64,000 nucleotides of DNA from CAG-533 sp022779465 (GTDB lineage: Bacteria; Bacillota_I; Bacilli_A; RF39; UBA660), in assembly GCA_022779465.1 (NCBI GenBank), contig JALFTB010000001.1, forward strand, positions 12,448-76,447, written 5' to 3'. A program made the position numbers and the translations under genes. The notes beneath the pieces were generated by a model. The model ran no database searches and was not told the origin of the DNA. It saw only the letters and a program-made list of their open reading frames with translations. Of the stretch, positions 52,920-61,566 are shown piece by piece. Position 1 is the stretch's first letter. Every line of letters starts with the position of its first letter.

Positions 52920-52947
52920 TTGAAATTTAAAAATTATATGTTATAAT
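52920..52947 (+). promoter_or_regulatory. Promoter of rpmE with short structured leader
   Basis: TTGAAA (52920-52925), 16-bp spacer, TATAAT (52942-52947). The leader that follows (to 53006) has a TGGTTC / GAACTA hairpin just before the GGAAGGAG SD; L31 leaders are known autoregulatory sites in Firmicutes. Confidence 0.6.
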
Positions 52948-53006
52948 ATCGAAGTAACGAATTTCTATGGTTCGATTTATGAACTATGGCGGAAGGAGAA
53001 TATTAA

Positions 53007-53216
53007 ATGAAAAAAGGAATACATCCAACTCAACAAGAATGTGTTATTACTTGTGCTTGTGGAAATACTTTTACTACTATGTCAAATAAAAGTAGTCATT
53101 TTGTAGAAGTTTGCAGCAGTTGTAGTCCAGCATATACTGGTAAAAAGGTAAAAACACAAAAAGCTGGTAAGGTTGATCAATTTATCAAAAAATATAATTT
53201 AGACAAAAATAACTAA
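53007..53216 (+). CDS. rpmE: 50S ribosomal protein L31 (zinc-type)
   Basis: 69-residue ribosomal protein with 'MKKGIHPTQQECVITCACGNTFTT' start and four Cys (two CxC/CxxC-type pairs: 'CACG' and 'CSSCSP'), the zinc-binding C+ form. Terminator follows. Confidence 0.95.
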   Translation: MKKGIHPTQQECVITCACGNTFTTMSNKSSHFVEVCSSCSPAYTGKKVKTQKAGKVDQFIKKYNLDKNN

Positions 53217-53241
53217 GAATTTCTTAGTTATTTTTTTTATT
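53206..53241 (+). terminator. Terminator of rpmE
   Basis: AATAACTAA / TTAGTTATT stem followed by eight T residues, overlapping the stop codon. Confidence 0.85.
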
Positions 53242-53270
53242 TTGTGATAGAATAATACATGGTGATTAAG

Positions 53271-53720
53271 ATGAAAGTTGTAATTGGAACAGACCATAAT
53301 GGTACTAATATTAAAAAAGAAATAATTAGATTTTTAAATAATAGAAATATAGAAGTAGTAGATGTAAGTGAGCATAATAGTGCAATTGATGATTATCCAT
53401 TATATGCATTTGCGGCTGCTAAAAAAGTAGTAGATAAAGAATGCGAATATGGTATTTTATTATGTGGAACTGGAATTGGAATGAGTATTGCTGCTAATAA
53501 AGTAAAAGGAATAAGATGTGCTCATGTTACTAGTAAGAATGATGCTATTTTAGCTAGACAACATAATAATGCTAATATGATTGCTTTAGGTGTTAATTCA
53601 AATAAAGTTAATGATTTAATTAAAATGATAGATTTATTCTTAACAACTGATTTTAAGAATGAAGAAAGACATGTAAGAAGAAATAATCAAATTCATGATT
53701 ATGAAATGGAAAATAATTAA
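53271..53720 (+). CDS. rpiB: Ribose-5-phosphate isomerase B
   Basis: Interconverts ribose-5-P and ribulose-5-P. 149 residues: 'IGTDHNGTNIKKEII' (about 4-18), catalytic 'GILLCGTGIGMSIAANKVKGIRCAHVTS' (Cys near 66, split here for family hallmark) and 'RQHNNANMIALG'. The ATG chosen follows GGTGAT; an ATG four codons upstream is also open. Equivalent to ywlF. Confidence 0.94.
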   Translation: MKVVIGTDHNGTNIKKEIIRFLNNRNIEVVDVSEHNSAIDDYPLYAFAAAKKVVDKECEYGILLCGTGIGMSIAANKVKGIRCAHVTSKNDAILARQHNNANMIALGVNSNKVNDLIKMIDLFLTTDFKNEERHVRRNNQIHDYEMENN

Positions 53721-53914
53721 TGTATAAAACTATAGTTTATTTTTTATCAGTATTATTATCAGTTTTTATTATTTCTGGAATAAATTTTAATAATTTTTTT
53801 AAAAAAAATCATGTTTGGGAAGCAAGATTATTTGTTTTAGTCATAAGCTGTATTATGGGATATTTATTTGGAAGTTTTATAATTGAGTTTTTAAATGTTA
53901 GTGCCATTTTATAG
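53720..53914 (+). CDS. DUF1146 (YwzB-like) membrane protein
   Basis: 64 residues with two membrane helices (about 3-22 and 37-60) and the DUF1146 pattern 'ISGINFNNFFKKNHVWEARLFVLVISCIMGYLFGSFI'-like region (conserved W, R/A and 'GxxxGxF'). Overlaps the rpiB stop by one base. In Bacillus ywzB lies upstream of murAA-spoIID. Function unknown. Confidence 0.75.
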   Translation: MYKTIVYFLSVLLSVFIISGINFNNFFKKNHVWEARLFVLVISCIMGYLFGSFIIEFLNVSAIL

Positions 53915-53925
53915 AGGGTGATAAT

Positions 53926-54801
53926 ATCAAAAAAATTGTATTATTAATATTATTTTTAATACCAATATATATAAGTAGTTTTAATAAAACTACTTTTTTT
54001 AATAATGAAGAACAATATGGTTTAGATGTAAATTATAAGACTAATAAAATTATTTATTTAAAAGATAAAGATATTTATTTAGATTTAGATGATTACTTGT
54101 TAGGAGTTGTGTCTGCAGAAATGCCTGCTTTGTTTAATATTGAAGCATTAAAAGCGCAAGTAGTTGCTTCTAGAAGTTTTATTTTAAGTCAAAGCAATGA
54201 TAGAATTCTTAATACTACAAGTGGAGCTCAAGCTTATCAAGATTTATATGAACTAAGTAATAAGTGGAATGATAAATATTATGAATATTTATCTAAAATG
54301 CAAAAAGCAATTGAGGAAACAAAAAATGAAGTAATAAAAAGAGATAATAAAATATTAAGGACATATTATTTTGCTATGAGTAATGGATATACTGAAAATT
54401 CTCAAACTGTTTTTAAACAAGAACTATTTGAAAGTGTAAAATCTGATGAAGGAAGAGATACTAAATATAAAATAACTTTAACTTTAGATGAATTTAAAAA
54501 TAAATTAAATGTAGGTACAGTAAACATAGGTGAAATAAAAAGAAATAATACTAATCATGTAGATTATATTATGATTAATAATAATAAATATAGTGGGATT
54601 GATTTTAGAAAAAAGCTTAATTTAAGATCAACTGATTTTAATATTGAAATAAATAATAATAATGTTGTGATTGAAACTAATGGTTATGGACATGGGGTTG
54701 GTATGAGTCAATATGGAGCTAATGCCATGGCAAAAAAAGGTTATAATTATAAAGAAATTCTTGAATATTATTATCAAAATATTGATATTTTAAAAATATA
54801 G
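53926..54801 (+). CDS. spoIID: Stage II sporulation protein D, apparent ATC start
   Basis: Peptidoglycan lytic transglycosylase of the DMP engulfment complex. In-frame translation upstream of the first canonical codon gives a signal helix (KKIVLLILFLIPIYI) right behind a GAGGGTGA SD at 53914-53921. The only codon at proper spacing is ATC (53926), and no ATG, GTG or TTG precedes the conserved 'DDYLLGVVSAEMPALF' motif. Further motifs: 'LKAQVVASRSFIL' (catalytic-region Ala-Arg), 'YYFAMSNGYTENS' and 'NGYGHGVGMSQYGANAMAKKG'. About 291 residues. Either a rare ATC start or a recent start-codon mutation; the frame is otherwise intact. Confidence 0.88.
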   Translation: MKKIVLLILFLIPIYISSFNKTTFFNNEEQYGLDVNYKTNKIIYLKDKDIYLDLDDYLLGVVSAEMPALFNIEALKAQVVASRSFILSQSNDRILNTTSGAQAYQDLYELSNKWNDKYYEYLSKMQKAIEETKNEVIKRDNKILRTYYFAMSNGYTENSQTVFKQELFESVKSDEGRDTKYKITLTLDEFKNKLNVGTVNIGEIKRNNTNHVDYIMINNNKYSGIDFRKKLNLRSTDFNIEINNNNVVIETNGYGHGVGMSQYGANAMAKKGYNYKEILEYYYQNIDILKI

Positions 54802-54848
54802 GTATAATTTAAATAAAACCATCCAAACTTTTACTAGAGAGGTGTAAG

Positions 54849-55487
54849 ATGAAACCAAAATATAGATTAAAAGGTTGGGTAGTAGCTTGTATTTATGTAA
54901 TTTCAATAGGAGCAATTGTTTCAAGTATGGTTTTACTTGGTAAAACTTTGAAAGGTTCTTTTTATACTGAAGACAATTTGTCTTATGTATATCATGGAAT
55001 ATTTGAAGATCCAGTACCAGTAGTAAAATATAAAGATGATAAAATTATAAAACCATTTAATAGTGAAGATGTAAATGTATTAAAAAAATATTATGATAAA
55101 GATGCCGAAAGTAATGTTCAAGAAGAATCTTTATTATTTTATCAAAATACATATATGCCAAATACAGGAATACTTTATAGTAACAAAGAAAGTTTTGATG
55201 TAGTTTCTGTATTAGATGGAACTGTTGAATCAGTTGTAGCTGATGAAATAATGGGTAATATTGTTACTGTAAAACATTCAAATAACTTAACAACAGTTTA
55301 TCAATGTTTAAATGAAGTACATGTTATGACTGGAGATTTAATTAAACAAGGTGATGTAATTGGAACAAGTGGTATAAATAAATTAGAATCATCTTCTGAA
55401 AATATGCTTTTATTTGAAGTTATTAAAGGTGGAGAATACATAAATCCTGATACATTCTATAATATGAAAATAGAAGAATTATCATAA
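54849..55487 (+). CDS. spoIIQ: SpoIIQ-like degenerate LytM/M23 protein
   Basis: Forespore membrane protein that with mother-cell SpoIIIAH makes the intercellular channel during engulfment. 212 residues: cytoplasmic N-terminus, one membrane helix (about 11-31), linker, then LytM fold (about 100-205) with 'VLDGTVESVVADEIMGNIVTVKH' style strands and 'GDVIGTSG'. The zinc ligands of active M23 enzymes are missing: the HxGxD site is 'NKESFD' and the HxH site is 'LLFE'. Loss of ligands, neighbour spoIID and topology favour SpoIIQ over an active endopeptidase. Confidence 0.82.
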   Translation: MKPKYRLKGWVVACIYVISIGAIVSSMVLLGKTLKGSFYTEDNLSYVYHGIFEDPVPVVKYKDDKIIKPFNSEDVNVLKKYYDKDAESNVQEESLLFYQNTYMPNTGILYSNKESFDVVSVLDGTVESVVADEIMGNIVTVKHSNNLTTVYQCLNEVHVMTGDLIKQGDVIGTSGINKLESSSENMLLFEVIKGGEYINPDTFYNMKIEELS

Positions 55488-55999
55488 TGATTAATACTTT
55501 TATATTTGAATTAACAGATGATTATATAAATATATATAATAAGAAAACTAAAGAATTAATTAGTGTTTCAATAAATTCAAATATTATTGTAAAAAATAGA
55601 ATATATGATTATTTAAAATTAGTACATATATTAAATGATATTGTTAATAAATATAAAGTTATTAACAGTATTTTTAAAACTAAGATTGTAATATTAAATT
55701 TTGAAGATAGTTCACCAAGTGAAAATTATTTAAGAAAAAATTTATTTAAAAAAATAATAAATGTTAATGCTAAAATTATTAATACTTTTGAAATATTAGA
55801 TGATAATCATATATTTATCAGTGGAAATTATTCATATTATAAAGGTAAAATAAATTATAATTTAAATAAGAAAAAATATATTGTAGTAGGAAATTCTCCA
55901 ATTAAGGACAATATAAAAAATGATTTAAAGAAAAATAATAAAATTAAGTTATTAGAATATGAAAATAGCAATACTATTTTATATGAGAATATAAATTAG
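55487..55999 (+). CDS. Hypothetical protein, possible degenerate actin-like (ASKHA) fold
   Basis: 170 residues, no signal or membrane helix, rich in Asn, Lys and Ile. Overlaps the spoIIQ-like stop (TAATGA type), so it is co-translated. I do not recognise it. The order of elements, short strands 'FIFELTDDYINIYNKKTKELISV', helix 'DYLKLVHILNDIVNKY', strand 'KTKIVILNFE', helix and 'NAKIINTFEIL', loosely recalls the first lobe of MreB/FtsA proteins, and mreB/mbl follows spoIIID near spoIIQ in some clostridia. The ATP-binding DxG motifs are absent. Confidence 0.4.
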   Translation: MINTFIFELTDDYINIYNKKTKELISVSINSNIIVKNRIYDYLKLVHILNDIVNKYKVINSIFKTKIVILNFEDSSPSENYLRKNLFKKIINVNAKIINTFEILDDNHIFISGNYSYYKGKINYNLNKKKYIVVGNSPIKDNIKNDLKKNNKIKLLEYENSNTILYENIN

Positions 56000-56063
56000 T
56001 ATTGCTTTTATTTGTTTTTAAGCATTATTTATACTATAATTATTATAGAAAGAATGTGAAAAT

Positions 56064-59000
56064 ATGAAAGTAATTGATGGATGTAATACATGTGCAAATA
56101 TGGCTTATAATTTAAGTGATATTAGTTTTATTTATCCAATAACACCATCAAGTCCGATGGCAAGTCAAATTGATAACTTAGGTGCAAAAGGTGTAAAAAA
56201 TATATTTAATGATACGGTAAATGTTGTAGAAATGCAAAGTGAAGCAGGAGCTGCAGGCGCATTACATGGAGCATTAAATGCTGGAATGCTTGCTAGTACA
56301 TTTACAGCTAGTCAAGGTTTACTATTAATGATACCAAATATGTATAAAATAGCAGGAGAAATGTTACCAGCTGTCATTCACGTAGCTGCTAGAAGTTTAG
56401 CAACTCAAGCTTTAAGTATTTTTGGTGATCATCAAGATATATATGCTACTAGAAGTACTGGTTTTTGTATGCTGGCATCTACTAATGTTCAAGATGCTCA
56501 TAATTTAGCACTTATTGCCCATTTATCAGCGATAGAAAGTAGTTTACCTTTTTTACATTTTTTTGATGGTTTTAGAACCAGTCATGAATATAATACAATT
56601 AAAGAAATTGATAAATCTGTAGTAGAAAAATTAGTTAATTATGACAAAATAAAAGAATTTAGAAGTAGAGCTTTAAATTCTGGTAAAGCAATTACTAAAG
56701 GAACTGCTCAAAATGAAGATATTTATTTTCAATCAATGGAAGCAAGAAATAAAGATTATCAAAATGTTCCTGATATAGTTAATAGCTATATGGAAAAACT
56801 AAATAAAGAAATAGGTACAGACTATAAACCATTTAATTACTATGGTAGTTCTAAAGCTAAATATGTAATTATAGCAATGGGTTCTGTTTGTGATACAATT
56901 AAAACTTTATTAGACAGTTTAAATAATAAAAATTACGGTTTAGTTGAAGTTCATTTATATAGACCATTTAGTCAAGAATATCTTCTTAAAGCATTACCAA
57001 AAAGTGTTAAATCAGTAGCTGTATTAGATAGAACTAAAGAACAAGGAAGCGTTGGAGAGCCTTTATACTTAGATGTTTGTGCAGCATTAACAAGCACATC
57101 AATCAATGTTTTAGGTGGAAGATATGGTTTATCAAGTAAAAATACAACTCCTAATGATATGTTTGATGTATTTAAAATGTTAGAAAAAGAACCAAGAAAT
57201 AATTTTACCGTTGGAATTGAAGATGATGTTACAAATACTTCTTTAAAGCATTATCCAATAAATATTCCTTGTCATTTTAGAGAATTTAAAATATATGGGT
57301 ATGGTTCTGATGGAATGGTTAGTGCTAGTAAAGATATACTTAAAGTATTAGGAAAAGATAAGTATGTACAAGGATATTTTGAGTATGATTCTAAGAAGAG
57401 TGGTGGCGTAACAATTTCTCATTTAAGACTAGATGATAAAGAAATTAAAGCTCCATATTATGTAACTAATCCTGAACTTGTTGTGGTAAGTAAAGACGAG
57501 TATTTTCATAAATTTAATATGATAGAAGGATTAAATACTAGTGGTTCTTTATTAGTAAATACAAAGAGAACAGAAGTAGAATTTAATAGATTTATTCCTG
57601 ATAATGTTAAGAAAGAATTAAAGAAGAAAAATATTAAAGTTTATTTAATAAATGCTGAAGATCTTGCAATTAAGAATAATATTAAAGGTAAGATTAGTTT
57701 AATTATGGAAGCTGCTATATTAAATTTATTAAAAGTAGCAAATTATGAAAATATTTTGATAGAAGATATTAAAACAAGATTTAAAACTAAAGGTGAAGAC
57801 ATCATTAATTCAAATATTAATTGTGTTAAAGAATTTAAAGATAGTTTAATTCAAATTAAACTTAATAATGAAGATGGATTTAAGATGCCTGAAGATAAAA
57901 ATATCTTTGATACAATAAATAAGAGAAAAGGCAATGAATTAAAGGTAAGTGAATTACTAGAGTTTAAGGATGGTACATTCCCTGGTGGTACTACTAAAGA
58001 AGAAAAGAGAAAGATGAGTAATTATGTGCCAAAATGGGATAAAGAAAAATGTATTGAATGTGGTTTTTGTGCATTAGTGTGTCCTCATGCTGTGGTTAGA
58101 CCTTTCTTGTTAGATAAAGATTCTAAATATAAAGATGAAGCTAAAGAAAGTATTGATAAGACTCATGATTTTATTATTTCATGTTCAGAAGCCGATTGTA
58201 CTGGTTGTGGATTATGTGTTAAAAATTGTCCTAAGAATTGCTTTACTTTTGGTGAATTTGATCAAAGTAAACAAGATATGGCTGATGATTTATTTAATAA
58301 TTATAAAAATCCAGAATTACCACTTACAACTATTAAAAATATTGAACTTAGAGAACCTTTATTTGAATTTAGTGGAGCATGTGCTGGATGTGGAGAAACT
58401 CCTTACATTAAATTATTAACACAAATTGTTGGCAAAAAATTAGTTATAGCTAATGCTACTGGATGTTCTAGTATTTATGGAGCATCATGTCCGAATACGC
58501 CTTATAAAGTTTCTTGGGGTAATAGTTTATTTGAAGATAATGCTGAATATGGTTTTGGTTTACTTAATAGTTATAAGTATTTTAGAAATAGAATAGCTAA
58601 AATATTAGAAGAAAAAAATGAAAAAGAACTATTAGATAAATTTATTAATTTTGGTAATGATTATAATATAATGCTTGAATTAAAAGATTATTTAAAAAAT
58701 ATAATACCTGATGATTTACTTGATTATGTAACACCAAAGAGTGTATGGACTATTGGTGGAGATGGTTGGGCTTATGATATTGGTTTTGGTGGTTTAGATC
58801 ATGTGTTATCTAGCAATGAAAATGTTAAAGTTTTAGTATTAGATACTGAAGTTTATTCTAATACTGGTGGTCAATCATCTAAATCAAGTCATTATGGACA
58901 AGTTGCAGAATTTGCTAATATGGGTAAGAGAACTAGTAAAAAAGATTTATTTAAAATGGCTATGAATTATCCTAATATTTATGTTGGTTCAATTAGTTTA

Positions 59001-59369
59001 GGTGCCAATATGATGCAAGCAATTAAAGTATTAAAAGAAGCTGAAGAACATAATGGCCCTGCTATTGTAATTGCATATTCTCCTTGTATAGAACATGGTA
59101 TAAGTGGTGGTATGTCTAACTCTATTGCAGAAGAAAAACTTGCAGTAGAATCAGGTTATGTATTATTAATGAGGTATTTTGATAATAAATTATATTTAGA
59201 TTCAGCTGAACCAAATTTTGATAAGTATGATGAATTTTTAAGTAATGAAGTGAGATATAAATCATTAAAAATAAAAAATGAAAAAGAAGCATCAGAGCTT
59301 CTTGAAATTAATAAAAACAACGCTGTAAATCGATATAAAGAATATAAAGAATTAAGCAATAAAAATTAA
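56064..59369 (+). CDS. nifJ: Pyruvate:ferredoxin (flavodoxin) oxidoreductase
   Basis: Oxidatively decarboxylates pyruvate to acetyl-CoA with ferredoxin reduction, a key anaerobic energy step. 1101-residue single-chain form: domain I 'YPITPSSPMASQ' (about 27-38) and 'EMQSEAGAAGALHGAL', domain II, gamma-type domain 'YGSDGMVSASKDI', 2x[4Fe-4S] ferredoxin domain with 'CIECGFCALVCP' and 'CTGCGLCVKNCP' (about 663-725), then the TPP-binding domain with 'GACAGCGETPYIK' and 'TIGGDGWAYDIGFGGLDH'. Slightly shorter than the usual 1170-1190. Single gene; followed by a structured non-coding element. Confidence 0.97.
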   Translation: MKVIDGCNTCANMAYNLSDISFIYPITPSSPMASQIDNLGAKGVKNIFNDTVNVVEMQSEAGAAGALHGALNAGMLASTFTASQGLLLMIPNMYKIAGEMLPAVIHVAARSLATQALSIFGDHQDIYATRSTGFCMLASTNVQDAHNLALIAHLSAIESSLPFLHFFDGFRTSHEYNTIKEIDKSVVEKLVNYDKIKEFRSRALNSGKAITKGTAQNEDIYFQSMEARNKDYQNVPDIVNSYMEKLNKEIGTDYKPFNYYGSSKAKYVIIAMGSVCDTIKTLLDSLNNKNYGLVEVHLYRPFSQEYLLKALPKSVKSVAVLDRTKEQGSVGEPLYLDVCAALTSTSINVLGGRYGLSSKNTTPNDMFDVFKMLEKEPRNNFTVGIEDDVTNTSLKHYPINIPCHFREFKIYGYGSDGMVSASKDILKVLGKDKYVQGYFEYDSKKSGGVTISHLRLDDKEIKAPYYVTNPELVVVSKDEYFHKFNMIEGLNTSGSLLVNTKRTEVEFNRFIPDNVKKELKKKNIKVYLINAEDLAIKNNIKGKISLIMEAAILNLLKVANYENILIEDIKTRFKTKGEDIINSNINCVKEFKDSLIQIKLNNEDGFKMPEDKNIFDTINKRKGNELKVSELLEFKDGTFPGGTTKEEKRKMSNYVPKWDKEKCIECGFCALVCPHAVVRPFLLDKDSKYKDEAKESIDKTHDFIISCSEADCTGCGLCVKNCPKNCFTFGEFDQSKQDMADDLFNNYKNPELPLTTIKNIELREPLFEFSGACAGCGETPYIKLLTQIVGKKLVIANATGCSSIYGASCPNTPYKVSWGNSLFEDNAEYGFGLLNSYKYFRNRIAKILEEKNEKELLDKFINFGNDYNIMLELKDYLKNIIPDDLLDYVTPKSVWTIGGDGWAYDIGFGGLDHVLSSNENVKVLVLDTEVYSNTGGQSSKSSHYGQVAEFANMGKRTSKKDLFKMAMNYPNIYVGSISLGANMMQAIKVLKEAEEHNGPAIVIAYSPCIEHGISGGMSNSIAEEKLAVESGYVLLMRYFDNKLYLDSAEPNFDKYDEFLSNEVRYKSLKIKNEKEASELLEINKNNAVNRYKEYKELSNKN

Positions 59370-59379
59370 GACAAAAAAA

Positions 59380-59470
59380 TAGAGGTCATCCCCCTGGGCT
59401 GACCTCAAAGAATAAAAAGGGGTTGGCTAGTGTGATACTAGCACCAATTCGCCTTTAAGTGAATTGGTGA
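59380..59470 (+). ncRNA. Candidate structured RNA element upstream of recG (pseudoknot plus competing hairpins)
   Basis: P1: GAGGTCA (59382-59388) / TGACCTC (59400-59406). The loop of P1 contains CCCCT, able to pair with AGGGG (59418-59422) across an A-rich strand, an H-type pseudoknot. P2: TTGGCTAGT with ACTAG-CA-CCAA (59423-59447). P3: CACCAATTC (59442-59450) / GAATTGGTG (59461-59469). P2's outer pairs and P3 use the same bases, so they exclude each other, as in switch elements. No known class recognised; no T-run after P1. Confidence 0.5.
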
Positions 59471-59547
59471 TTTATATACTAATTGAAAAAGGTCAAATTG
59501 TCAACCCTTTTTGGGTAATTTTAAAAACTTTTTTAGGGAGGAAAATT

Positions 59548-61533
59548 ATGCTTGATGAAATAAAAGGAATAGGTCCTAAAACAATATTATCATTAAATAG
59601 TTTAGGCATTTATACTTTGGATGATTTATTAAATTATTTTCCTTATAGATATAATGTTTTAAAACCAGTAAGTTTAAGTACTGCATCGGATGATGATCAA
59701 GTTTTAATAAATGGTTATATCGAAAACCCTATAAAAGTTTTTTTTATTAAGAAAAATTTAAATAAATTATCTTTTAAATTAAATACAGGTACTGAACTTA
59801 TAAATGTAACCATATTTAATAGAGCTTTTATAAAACCGAACTTATCTGTTGGAAAGCAAATTTCCGTATTGGGTAAGTATAATAGAAAGAATAATACTTT
59901 TGTTGCTAATGATATAAAATTAGTACCAATTTTAAGAGAAACGATTGAACCAGTATATCATTTAAATGCTGGCTTAAAAAGAAGTAGTTTTATTAAAATA
60001 ATGGATAATGCTTTAAGTAAAAATTATTTTGTAACAAATAATATTCCAGATTATTTAATGAATAAATATAAGTTTGTAGATAAAATGGTAGCAATAAAAG
60101 ATATTCATAAACCGATAAATTTACAAAGTCTTAAAGATTCAAAATTAATGTTGATATATGAAGAGTTATTCACATTTATGTTAAAAATGAATTATTTAAA
60201 ACTTAATCAAAAAAATGTAGATGAATTTTATGAAAGAATGATAAAAGAAGATAAAGTTAATAAATTTATTGAAACTTTACCATTTACGTTAACTAATGAT
60301 CAAGTTAATGCAATAGAAGAAATTAAGAATGATTTTAACAATCCTAAAAGAATGAATAGACTTATTTTAGGTGATGTTGGAAGTGGAAAGACGATTGTTG
60401 CCTTTATTGCATTATATATGAATTATATTACTGGATATCAAGGTGTAATGATGGCACCAACGGAAATACTTGCTAAACAACATTATGAAAATATGATTAA
60501 TTTATTTAAGAATTTTGATTTAAAGATGGAACTTCTTACTAGTTCGACTTTAAAGAAAACTAGAAGTGATATTATTAAAAGACTTGCTAGTGGAGATGTT
60601 GATGTTTTAATTGGAACCCATTCAGTGCTTAATGATGAAATTATTTTTAAAAATTTGGGATTAGTTGTGACAGATGAACAACATAGGTTTGGAGTTAATC
60701 AAAGAAATATGTTGCAAAAGAAAGGTAGATTAAGTGATGTACTTTATTTATCAGCGACACCTATTCCTAGAACACTTGCTTTGACTTTATTTGGTGATAT
60801 GGATATAACTGAAATTAAAAGTAAACCAAGTAATAGGAAACCAATTGAAACTAAATTATTTAAAAATAAAGATATTAAAGATGTCTTATTTATGATGTTA
60901 GATGAAATAAAAAAAGGACATCAAATATATGTGGTGGCACCATTAATTGAAGATGAAAATGAAACAGGTATGGAAACTGTTAAAGAACTTAAAAATAAAA
61001 TAGATACAGCTTTTAATCATAAAATACCTATAGATATATTACATGGTAAATTAAAGAATAAAGATAAAGAAGAAATAATGAATAATTTTAAATTAAATAA
61101 AACAAAGATACTTATTAGTACAACTGTAATTGAAGTTGGAGTTGATGTTAAAAACGCGACTATGATGGTAATATTTAATGCGGAAAGATTCGGATTAGCT
61201 ACACTTCATCAGTTAAGAGGCAGAATAGGCCGAAATGATTTAGAGAGTAAGTGTATTTTAATAAGTGATTATGATACACCAAGGCTTAAAATTCTTGAAG
61301 AAAGTAATGATGGTTTTTATATTAGTGAAAAAGATTTTGAATTAAGGGGTTCTGGAGATTTGTTTGGTGTTAAGCAAAGCGGAGATATGGATTTTAAAAT
61401 AGCAAATATGAAGACAGATTTTAAAATTCTTCAGCAATGTGCATTAGATAGTAAAGAATTTTTAGAAAACGTAGATTTAAATAAATATCCAATTCAAAAA
61501 AATATAATAGATAGTATTTCTTTTATGAATTAA
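59548..61533 (+). CDS. recG: ATP-dependent DNA helicase RecG
   Basis: Branch-migration helicase for stalled forks and R-loops. 661 residues from the ATG after AGGGAGGA: N-terminal 'IKGIGPKTILSLNSLGIYTLDDLLNYFPYRY' (wedge entry), OB-fold wedge domain, helicase core with 'GDVGSGKTIVAFIALYM' (about 277-293), 'VTDEQHRFGVNQR' (DEQH), 'LSATPIPRTLALT', 'QLRGRIGRN' and TRG-like 'DFELRGSGDLFGVKQSG'. An upstream in-frame extension crosses the structured element and is not conserved. Confidence 0.97.
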   Translation: MLDEIKGIGPKTILSLNSLGIYTLDDLLNYFPYRYNVLKPVSLSTASDDDQVLINGYIENPIKVFFIKKNLNKLSFKLNTGTELINVTIFNRAFIKPNLSVGKQISVLGKYNRKNNTFVANDIKLVPILRETIEPVYHLNAGLKRSSFIKIMDNALSKNYFVTNNIPDYLMNKYKFVDKMVAIKDIHKPINLQSLKDSKLMLIYEELFTFMLKMNYLKLNQKNVDEFYERMIKEDKVNKFIETLPFTLTNDQVNAIEEIKNDFNNPKRMNRLILGDVGSGKTIVAFIALYMNYITGYQGVMMAPTEILAKQHYENMINLFKNFDLKMELLTSSTLKKTRSDIIKRLASGDVDVLIGTHSVLNDEIIFKNLGLVVTDEQHRFGVNQRNMLQKKGRLSDVLYLSATPIPRTLALTLFGDMDITEIKSKPSNRKPIETKLFKNKDIKDVLFMMLDEIKKGHQIYVVAPLIEDENETGMETVKELKNKIDTAFNHKIPIDILHGKLKNKDKEEIMNNFKLNKTKILISTTVIEVGVDVKNATMMVIFNAERFGLATLHQLRGRIGRNDLESKCILISDYDTPRLKILEESNDGFYISEKDFELRGSGDLFGVKQSGDMDFKIANMKTDFKILQQCALDSKEFLENVDLNKYPIQKNIIDSISFMN

Positions 61534-61566
61534 ATGATATAATTAATTATAGAAAGGTGTGAGAAC

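Noticed and set aside
54097..54801. spoIID starting at the in-frame TTG (54097)
   Set aside because: That codon is a conserved Leu inside the SpoIID core motif and would remove the signal peptide; the upstream frame with its own SD is clearly coding.
59464..59547. A 28-residue longer RecG N-terminus
   Set aside because: Not conserved; AGGGAGGA sits right before the inner ATG and the extension runs from the structured element.
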